From Ilyomonas sp965277535 (GTDB taxonomy: Bacteria > Bacteroidota > Bacteroidia > Chitinophagales > Chitinophagaceae), in contig OZ255825.1 of assembly GCA_965277535.1 (NCBI GenBank), positions 1,860,001 to 1,924,000 on the forward strand: a stretch of DNA of 64,000 bases. Reading direction: 5' to 3'. Shown here in pieces: positions 59,293 through 64,000 of this stretch (position 1 is its first letter; every line of letters starts with the position of its first letter). The notes under the pieces are model-generated. The model searched no databases. It was given only the letters and a program-made list of their open reading frames with translations, and was not told the origin of the DNA. The translations under genes and the position numbers were made by a program.

Positions 59293-60351
59293 TTGAAAAG
59301 AAGTCAAGAGCTAATAATTCAAGAAAAAGTTTTTAAAAAACGAGCTAGATGGAAAACGTGGAAGAAAAAGCGGAATTTTCTTTTAAACAGAATGAAAAAA
59401 GCGGATAGGTTGAAATTTAATGCTGATCCATTTCAGAAAGCGGATACCGAAGTTACGCTAACAGTTCCTGCTATTTTTTCTACATCACGTGATATCGAAT
59501 CAGTCCTGAAATTCATAGCCAGGTGCAAATCATTGCAAGCACCTTACCATAAGCAGCTTTTCTTCGACTTATATGAAGTAGAAGAAATTAATGCAGGTGC
59601 TTTATCGTTACTATTATCAGTTACACGTGATTTGGAAACTACTAACGTTTATATAAATGGAAATGTACCTAAAAATGAAAAAGCGAAGCAAGCTTTTGTA
59701 GACTCTGGCTTTTTAGACTATTTTAGGATAGTTAAGGGCACGGTGGCGACAAGTAAGAATAAAATTCTAATGAAAGGGAGCGGACAGACCGATCCGGAAA
59801 AAACGGCCTACGAATTGAAGAAAGCTATGGAGACAGTGTTTGGGTATGAAGCTTTTAATCCACCTATGCAGGGTGCAATTATTGAAATGCAGGCAAATGC
59901 GGTAAATCATGCCTTTCCAAACAGCGAAACAGACAATGAGTTTTTGAATGTGATTAAGGAAAACAAACCATGGTATTTATCAGCATCGCATGACTATGAC
60001 AATAAAATTGTTTATTTTAGCTTTATTGACAATGGCGTAGGAGTTCTTACAACTCTCTATAAGAAATTTTATCAGAAAGTATCGGATGCTGTTCATACAA
60101 AGGAGGTGCTTAAAAAAGCGTTTGACGGAGAGTATGAATCTGCAACTCGTTTAAAAGAACGTGGACGCGGACTGCCAAGAATAAAAGAAGCCTTCGACAA
60201 AAAGGCCCTTAAAGATTTAAAGATTATTACTAATGATTACCTGTACTCCTTCGAAACACAAGAGTGTGTGAAATTAACCAACAGTTTTGAGGGAACTTTT
60301 TATATTTGGAAACTAGATGAATCCTGTGATTATGGCAACACTAAAAATTAG
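59293..60351 (+). CDS. STAS-like plus GHKL (HATPase_c) protein
   Basis: A 352-residue soluble protein with two modules. Residues about 85-145 fit an STAS-like domain (KQLFFDLYEVEEINAGALSL, FVDSGFLDYFRIV). Residues about 175-350 form a GHKL ATPase: N box with EMQANAVNHAF (Asn202), G1 box DNGVGV (Asp246), and a G-rich ERGRGLPRIKEA (291-293). There is no histidine-phosphoacceptor domain, so it is not a classic sensor kinase but resembles SpoIIAB/RsbW-type partner-switch ATPases or GHKL proteins of conflict systems. A basic N-terminal extension (KKRARWKTWKKKR) is unusual. It starts at TTG, or at ATG 59392 if shorter. It overlaps the next gene. Confidence 0.75.
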   Translation: MKRSQELIIQEKVFKKRARWKTWKKKRNFLLNRMKKADRLKFNADPFQKADTEVTLTVPAIFSTSRDIESVLKFIARCKSLQAPYHKQLFFDLYEVEEINAGALSLLLSVTRDLETTNVYINGNVPKNEKAKQAFVDSGFLDYFRIVKGTVATSKNKILMKGSGQTDPEKTAYELKKAMETVFGYEAFNPPMQGAIIEMQANAVNHAFPNSETDNEFLNVIKENKPWYLSASHDYDNKIVYFSFIDNGVGVLTTLYKKFYQKVSDAVHTKEVLKKAFDGEYESATRLKERGRGLPRIKEAFDKKALKDLKIITNDYLYSFETQECVKLTNSFEGTFYIWKLDESCDYGNTKN

Positions 60352-60691
60352 TACTGACTTTTCCTTTTTCCCTGCCGCGCGTTACTATAGTGACGGTCCG
60401 CTATCCGGAGAGGAGTTCTTTGAGAAGTGTTTAAATGAAGCTTTTAATACAGCTTTAAAGCAAAAAGAGAAACTAATAATTGACCTGGATGGAACTGCTG
60501 GTTATGCTTCATCATTTCTCAGCGAATCATTTGGTTTATTATCTGAGAAATATGGTTCTCAACGAGTATTAGAAAACATAGAGATTATTTCTCATGACGA
60601 ACCAGACTGGAAAGACAAAATATTGAAAGATTATATTCCTAACGCCAATAAACGAAAACGGAAAACAAATGAAGAAATGGTTGCTTCATAA
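60332..60691 (+). CDS. STAS-like DUF4325 protein
   Basis: A 119-residue protein of the DUF4325 type: ISTDFSFFPAARYYSDGPLS, KEKLIIDLDGTAGYASSFLS and ESFGLLSEKYGSQRVLENIE match this STAS-like domain, which elsewhere accompanies GHKL ATPases. The Ser/Thr-rich loop after DLDGTAGYASS would be the place for a partner-controlled phosphorylation in STAS antagonists, though DUF4325 phosphorylation has not been shown. Its start at 60332 or 60317 lies within the previous gene, and its end overlaps the membrane-protein gene by 23 bases, so the three are likely coexpressed and stoichiometric. Confidence 0.75.
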   Translation: MATLKISTDFSFFPAARYYSDGPLSGEEFFEKCLNEAFNTALKQKEKLIIDLDGTAGYASSFLSESFGLLSEKYGSQRVLENIEIISHDEPDWKDKILKDYIPNANKRKRKTNEEMVAS

Positions 60692-61229
60692 TTGGTTGCC
60701 GCGCTCAGTGTGCTTATTGATTATTGGTGCGATACTAGGCATATTTTTTTCTCAATTCTCTTATTTTAAAATGAATAAAGAGGTCTCATTAAGTGACCTC
60801 TTTGTTTTTGCAGCAACTGCATTAGTGACAATATACGTAGCCAGTACGATAACAAAGAGCCTATCAAGCATTAACTCCTTAAAAGCGCTATATCAGGAAG
60901 AGATTAAAGAATTTCTTAAATATTCGGCTCAACTCGAAAATTGGATTTTGTCCGAACAAGTTAAGTTTGCAGACTTGGTACCTCATCTAAAAATGGGTAA
61001 TATTAAACTGCGTGCTATAGACCGCCTTTATAAAAACACAAAACAGATTAGCCAACAGGATCTCAATCCAATTGTTGATAAATACAATGATTTAAAAGCG
61101 GATATAACTGCAATAAGTCCTGCAGCTGGAACCGGCACAATCATGTTGGATTCAGTACACGTATCGAACTTTTTAAAAACCTATGAGGATATCAAGTTTG
61201 ATTTGTTTCAGGTAATCGCAAATTCTTAG
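60669..61229 (+). CDS. Two-TM membrane protein of the STAS/GHKL cassette
   Basis: A 186-residue protein with two N-terminal membrane helices (about residues 12-30, PRSVCLLIIGAILGIFFSQF, and 42-60, DLFVFAATALVTIYVASTIT) and a 120-residue cytosolic helical tail (YQEEIKEFLKYSAQLENWIL, RLYKNTKQISQQDLNPIVDK). No named domain. In predicted prokaryotic conflict systems, a small 2-TM protein next to a signalling ATPase can be the pore-forming effector or receptor. That is an inference here. It overlaps the DUF4325 gene by 23 bases and ends 85 bases before a frameshifted gene. Confidence 0.65.
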   Translation: MKKWLLHNWLPRSVCLLIIGAILGIFFSQFSYFKMNKEVSLSDLFVFAATALVTIYVASTITKSLSSINSLKALYQEEIKEFLKYSAQLENWILSEQVKFADLVPHLKMGNIKLRAIDRLYKNTKQISQQDLNPIVDKYNDLKADITAISPAAGTGTIMLDSVHVSNFLKTYEDIKFDLFQVIANS

Positions 61230-61313
61230 CTGTTGCAAATTCATTGTGTTATGCCTGATAGTTGCTTATAAATTCTTCATCACTACATTATATTTCACAC
61301 TAAACAAATGCTT

Positions 61314-61662
61314 ATGAAATACGTATTCTCACTCCTTCTCATCGCAATTTCCGCTTTTGCTCATTCTCAAACCATCACACCGGAACAAGCCAAAGACAGT
61401 ATCGACAAAAAAAGTAACTATCTGTGGAGTTGTAACCGGAACATATACAACAGATGCAAGTGGTGTAACATTCTTAAACATGGGTGGTAAATATCCAAAC
61501 AACGCGTTTACGGTTGTTGTTTTCAAAGACGCTGCCGCCAAGTTCTCTTACAAATTAGCAACCCTGGAAGGAAAGAATATATGTGTTACTGGCGGCGTGA
61601 AAGACTACAAGGGGAAACCTGAAATTGTAGTTGATAATGCTAAGCAAATAGAGAGAAAGTAG
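61314..61662 (+). pseudogene. Frameshifted secreted OB-fold protein gene
   Basis: The reading frame starts at ATG 61314 with a signal peptide (MKYVFSLLLIAISAFAHSQT, then PEQAKDSIDKK) but the remainder, VTICGVVTGTYTTDASGVTF and EGKNICVTGGVKDYKGKPEI, is in the next frame. The junction is a run of seven A; six A would join the frames. The C-terminal part looks like a small OB-fold protein seen in Bacteroidota. It is a pseudogene, a sequencing error, or a gene relying on slippage. The direction of the shift is +1, so the classical -1 slippery signal does not explain it. Confidence 0.7.
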
Positions 61663-61726
61663 TATTGTTATCCCTGTCGTAGTGTTTACAATCCAACCAG
61701 AAAAATTTATAAGAAATGCATTTGAT

Positions 61727-62005
61727 TCATTTTATTAAATCTTTTTGCCGAAGTAATTCTTTATATCCATCTTCATCTAAAGGGCAATTAATCAAATCAA
61801 AAAATTGGCTCTTGCTGATTTGACATTGCTTGTACATTTTGCTAATGAGGCTATCTCCAATATCCTGATCGTTGTGACTTACTTTAGTTTTTGTTATGAC
61901 TTTGCCTTCATTATAATACAGAAAGTAATGATGGTCTTTATCAGCTTGAATGAAGCCTTTCTTAAGCAAAGATTGCCTTGCCTTGGTCGAAGTAAATACA
62001 GCCAT
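61727..62005 (-). CDS. HicA-like toxin
   Basis: A 92-residue protein with a HicA-type dsRNA-binding-like fold: ARQSLLKKGFIQADKDHHYF with the catalytic-type His, and GKVITKTKVSHNDQDIGDSL, then QCQISKSQFFDLINCPLDED. HicA toxins cleave mRNA and are neutralised by HicB. The gene overlaps the upstream antitoxin-like gene by one base (TAATG). At 92 residues it is longer than the usual 60 of HicA. The order antitoxin then toxin is the reverse of the canonical hicAB order. Confidence 0.65.
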   Translation of the reverse strand: MAVFTSTKARQSLLKKGFIQADKDHHYFLYYNEGKVITKTKVSHNDQDIGDSLISKMYKQCQISKSQFFDLINCPLDEDGYKELLRQKDLIK

Positions 62006-62937
62006 TAATGCTCAGTTATTGATTTAATAGAGGTGTTTATGATTAGTTTGGCTCGTAACAACCTTTCTGATAGGTTGTCATCATTAATTGAATTGAGTAA
62101 TTGGTATGATTCATCAAATTCATTATATAAATCATGTTCGGCTTCGTCAAGTGTTTCACCTGCAGCGTATAAATCAAGCATTTCGTTTTGAATGACGAAA
62201 TTTCCATCTTCTTTATATACTGTACAAGTAAGTGGAAAATAGAGTTCGTAGGTTTTCTTTTCTAAAGCAATGGTAATAGGTGCTATTGACAATGTTGTAT
62301 CTTTATTTTCATAAAGGTCAATAATTCTTTTTCGATTTCCAATGCGTTGAATGAGTCCCAATATTTCTTCCGGTTCTTCCGGTGCTCGTCTTCTCTTTTT
62401 TGGTTTTAACAAGTATTCTGATTGTTCGGGGGTAAATTTTGGAACCTTATAAACCTCTGTGAAGGTTTGTTCTCCATTCGCAGCAGGTACCACTATACTG
62501 ATTGGTGAATTTCCTGCTGAAATTGTAAATCCAAACAGCTCTTCTGCAATGGCATGCCTCACTTCAGGCAAGCCATTCGGATTGAAAAATTTTTGATAGC
62601 CACCATCATTACCGAAAGCGAAAAGCTGATTGAACTTATCGGCTACGATGGTTCTTTGCTCTTCCAATATTGGATGCAATTCTTGTTGAGGATTTGGCTT
62701 TATTCTGAATGCCGGAACGGCACTGCCTGGTTTAAAATCAAAAAGCTCCAGTTGAAACTCAAAAGGATTCGGTGGGGCATCTGATTGAAGTTCGTACAAT
62801 GACAATAAGATTACCAATTCCTGCAAATGACTGAACATCTTGTCGATGATGGGATAGGAAAGCCCGTTAGTGCTGCCTGCGGCACCACCAACCCTAACGT
62901 AAATACCATTTACAATATCAGCTGCTATAGTGTGCAA
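62005..62937 (-). CDS. Large HicB-like antitoxin with N-terminal extension
   Basis: A 310-residue protein. The last 90 residues fit a HicB-like partner: YFPLTCTVYKEDGNFVIQNE and AGETLDEAEHDLYNEFDESY, the T-x-x-E-A signature region. The first 210 residues are a separate, uncharacterised domain (MFSHLQELVILLSLYELQSD, LELFDFKPGSAVPAFRIKPN), so the antitoxin is much larger than normal. The only in-frame start before the domain is TTG 62937, just after a TAA; the next ATG (62838) would remove well-formed sequence. A frameshift with the upstream 57-codon frame is possible. The gene pair lies beside the right attachment site and probably stabilises the element. Confidence 0.6.
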   Translation of the reverse strand: MHTIAADIVNGIYVRVGGAAGSTNGLSYPIIDKMFSHLQELVILLSLYELQSDAPPNPFEFQLELFDFKPGSAVPAFRIKPNPQQELHPILEEQRTIVADKFNQLFAFGNDGGYQKFFNPNGLPEVRHAIAEELFGFTISAGNSPISIVVPAANGEQTFTEVYKVPKFTPEQSEYLLKPKKRRRAPEEPEEILGLIQRIGNRKRIIDLYENKDTTLSIAPITIALEKKTYELYFPLTCTVYKEDGNFVIQNEMLDLYAAGETLDEAEHDLYNEFDESYQLLNSINDDNLSERLLRAKLIINTSIKSITEH

Positions 62938-63091
62938 AACTTAAATTCTTCGAAAGCATCGTGCACAAGTTCGACATTATCCCAACCTCACCTTTTTCAT
63001 TGCCTACTTCGTCTTTACTATGCTGTTCTACATTCTCTTCCATGTGGCTAAAATACGTTTTAAAGAAACGCTGGTTAAGAGTTTCTTCCAT
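62918..63091 (-). CDS. Doubtful small ORF upstream of the antitoxin
   Basis: A 57-codon frame, EETLNQRFFKTYFSHMEENV ... LSKNLSFAHYSS, whose end overlaps the antitoxin gene start by 20 bases. It has a plausible protein composition and an ATG. It may be the true N-terminus of the antitoxin if a frameshift of one base has separated them; otherwise it is a leader peptide or chance. Confidence 0.25.
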   Translation of the reverse strand: MEETLNQRFFKTYFSHMEENVEQHSKDEVGNEKGEVGIMSNLCTMLSKNLSFAHYSS

Positions 63092-63371
63092 TTTGCTCAG
63101 GGTGTTAGAAAACTTACACCCTGGTATTGTCCAAAATGTACGAGGGTACTTTATTAAGAAGAAGGGACAAAAAGGACAGAAAAGACTTAGGACAAAGGAT
63201 AACTGAAAGAACTGAATCATCTGAATCACGGAAAATCATCTGCTTTAAAACAAAATAGAGCAACAACTTTAAGAAACAGCTATTATCCTGTACTTTCTCA
63301 AAATTTGTTACTCTATTGTTACTCGTAAAACCTGAAATGCTTGCGTGCATTGGGTTTGACAAGTTTTTAAA
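62938..63371. other. Right end of the element, mostly non-coding
   Basis: Apart from the doubtful 57-codon frame this 434-bp stretch has no gene. It includes the right 19-bp repeat (63304-63322) and presumably the promoter of the antitoxin-toxin pair and recombination arm sites. Confidence 0.5.
63304..63322. repeat. Right copy of 19-bp end-associated repeat
   Basis: tttgttactctattgttac, identical to and in the same orientation as 38519-38537, 49 bases inside the right attachment repeat. Confidence 0.65.
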
Positions 63372-63388
63372 GTGCCTCAGGCGGGAAT
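63372..63388. repeat. Right attachment-site repeat (attR core)
   Basis: The 17 bases are the 3' end of tRNA-Leu: discriminator base, acceptor 3' strand and the start of the T arm, identical to the left copy. The tRNA stays intact because the element restores its 3' end. Confidence 0.92.
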
Positions 63389-63459
63389 CGAACCCGCACT
63401 CGCGTTTACGGCGAACAGGATTTTAAGTCCTGCGTGTCTACCAGTTCCACCACCAAGGC
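63373..63459 (-). tRNA. tRNA-Leu (anticodon UAA)
   Basis: Read on the minus strand, an 87-base tRNA with a long variable arm as expected for leucine. The 5' and 3' acceptor strands (gcctt... and ctgaggc) pair over seven positions with two G-U pairs. The anticodon stem is flanked by ggacttaaaatcc, giving UAA. The T arm contains ggttcgattcc. No encoded CCA is present. It is the integration site of the 25-kb element, which now adjoins its 3' end. Confidence 0.95.
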
Positions 63460-63481
63460 AGATGAAAACAATTCAAAAAAA

Positions 63482-63504
63482 ATCCCACTTGAAGGAAGCG
63501 GGAT
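63482..63504 (-). terminator. Terminator hairpin between the two tRNA genes
   Basis: On the minus strand a nine-base stem (atcccgctt / aagtgggat, one G-U) with a five-base loop is followed by eight T. It lies in the 54-base gap after tRNA-Gly and before tRNA-Leu, so tRNA-Leu may depend on read-through or on its own promoter. Confidence 0.6.
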
Positions 63505-63513
63505 GTATGCCGG

Positions 63514-63586
<73 letters not shown>

Positions 63587-63671
63587 TTTTGAAACTAACA
63601 AGAACTTTATGGGGCTGCAAAAATAAGGCTCCGCATCATACGGCAAAACTTTTGCGCTCTTTTTTATTGAA

Positions 63672-63875
63672 TCATTTGTATTGGGGGGTGTACAATGTAT
63701 TACCGGGCACTTCTACATCGGGCTTGCCTTTCCAGCGGTGCGTGTACAATTTATAACATGCGCCAAACATCCAAGATACCATGCAAAATACCACTACATA
63801 AAACAAAAAGCGCGAAGAAGTTACCCAGTTATAACCAAAGTCTTTCTCTTTTATTTCTTGTATATCGTCTGTCAT
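63672..63875 (-). CDS. Hypothetical small single-TM protein
   Basis: A 67-residue protein with a charged cytosolic N-terminus (TDDIQEIKEKDFGYNW) and one transmembrane helix at about residues 23-43 (LFYVVVFCMVSWMFGACYKL), then a polar tail ending PGNTLYTPQYK. Not recognised. It lies on the chromosome just upstream of the tRNA pair on the same strand, with 85 bases between them. The remaining 125 bases to the window end (63876-64000) show no gene. Confidence 0.6.
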   Translation of the reverse strand: MTDDIQEIKEKDFGYNWVTSSRFLFYVVVFCMVSWMFGACYKLYTHRWKGKPDVEVPGNTLYTPQYK

Positions 63876-64000
63876 AGTTGTTACAATTGCGTTGCAAAAA
63901 TAAGTGAGTGAAATAAAACTGCGTTGTTTTCAGTAAATATTTTATTTGTTGATTTGGTTGGTTGTGCTCTGAAATGTATGATGACTGAATTCTACTGGTC

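Larger units (their letters stand above)
38391..63388. mobile_element. 25-kb integrative element in tRNA-Leu(UAA)
   Basis: The segment is bounded by a perfect 17-base direct repeat, gtgcctcaggcgggaat (38391-38407 and 63372-63388), which is the 3' end of the intact tRNA-Leu at the right side. A tyrosine recombinase gene begins 193 bases inside the left repeat. Content includes an excisionase-like HTH, RepA-like ATPase, primase-like protein, nuclease, ERF annealase, ribbon-helix-helix regulator, tape-measure pair, HicAB-like module and other cargo. No conjugation genes, capsid, portal or large terminase were recognised. It could be a phage satellite, a reduced prophage or another integrative mobilisable element. 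The right third is visibly more AT-rich than the flanking chromosome. Confidence 0.92.

Noticed and set aside
59116..59307. 63-codon minus-strand ORF before the STAS/GHKL gene
   Set aside because: Hydrophobic tail in AT-rich DNA with no motif; it overlaps the start region of the ATPase gene.
61408..61425. Programmed -1 frameshift at the seven-A run of the OB-fold gene
   Set aside because: The downstream frame needs a +1 step, so the usual A-AAA-AAG -1 slippage would not reach it.
38391..63388. Complete prophage or conjugative element
   Set aside because: No capsid, portal, large terminase, lysis, relaxase or type IV secretion gene was recognised; only the tape-measure pair is virion-like.

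Overview
The window looks like a chromosome segment of a Bacteroidota bacterium, probably Chitinophagaceae or a close relative. The evidence is the complete gldK-gldL-gldM-gldN block of the type IX secretion system (T9SS), a giant cell-surface protein with a C-terminal T9SS sorting domain, MnmD and DUF4271 genes, TAnnTTTG-type promoter sequences, and few Shine-Dalgarno sites. All family names come from reading the translated sequences; no database search was run.

Positions 1-38390 and 63389-64000 are ordinary chromosome. From left to right this holds aroQ, a secreted transglutaminase-like protein, carA, a DUF1328 membrane peptide, a low-molecular-weight phosphatase overlapping hisS, a family 43 glycosidase, a dipeptide epimerase, a Gate-domain membrane protein, hemL and hemB, gldN-M-L-K, a DUF255 protein, hemD with a DUF4271 protein, a patatin phospholipase whose frame continues from an upstream TPR-type gene through a single TAG, the 1834-residue adhesin-like protein, a Crp/Fnr regulator with an NAD-dependent epimerase, and several small membrane proteins. 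Several convergent or downstream intergenic gaps hold terminator hairpins, two of which share one core sequence.

Positions 38391-63388 are an integrated mobile element of about 25.0 kb. It is bounded by a perfect 17-bp direct repeat that matches the 3' end of an intact tRNA-Leu(UAA) gene at its right edge. The tyrosine integrase lies at the left edge, and a 19-bp sequence is repeated just inside both ends. Integration moved the tRNA's own terminator 25 kb away. The left half carries integrase, an unknown gene, an excisionase-like HTH protein, a RepA-like ATPase, a Toprim primase-like protein and a nuclease. These are followed by an overlapping run containing five small paralogues, then a DUF5681 protein and a tape-measure pair. 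No capsid, portal or large terminase gene was seen. The middle holds a HEPN-like gene, a ribbon-helix-helix repressor with its operator region, an ERF annealing protein and many very small genes, including a pair of cysteine-rich paralogues.

The right third is visibly more AT-rich and carries cargo: two secreted proteins, a three-gene STAS/GHKL-ATPase, STAS-like and two-TM membrane protein cassette, a frameshifted OB-fold secreted protein, and a HicA/HicB-like toxin-antitoxin pair next to the right attachment site. A near-identical 60-bp leader containing a hairpin precedes two distant genes of the element, suggesting a shared regulon. The best candidates for undescribed biology are the STAS/GHKL/membrane cassette, the five-paralogue array, the tape measure without a virion, the shared leader upstream of the HEPN-like gene, and the stop-split TPR-patatin gene on the chromosome.
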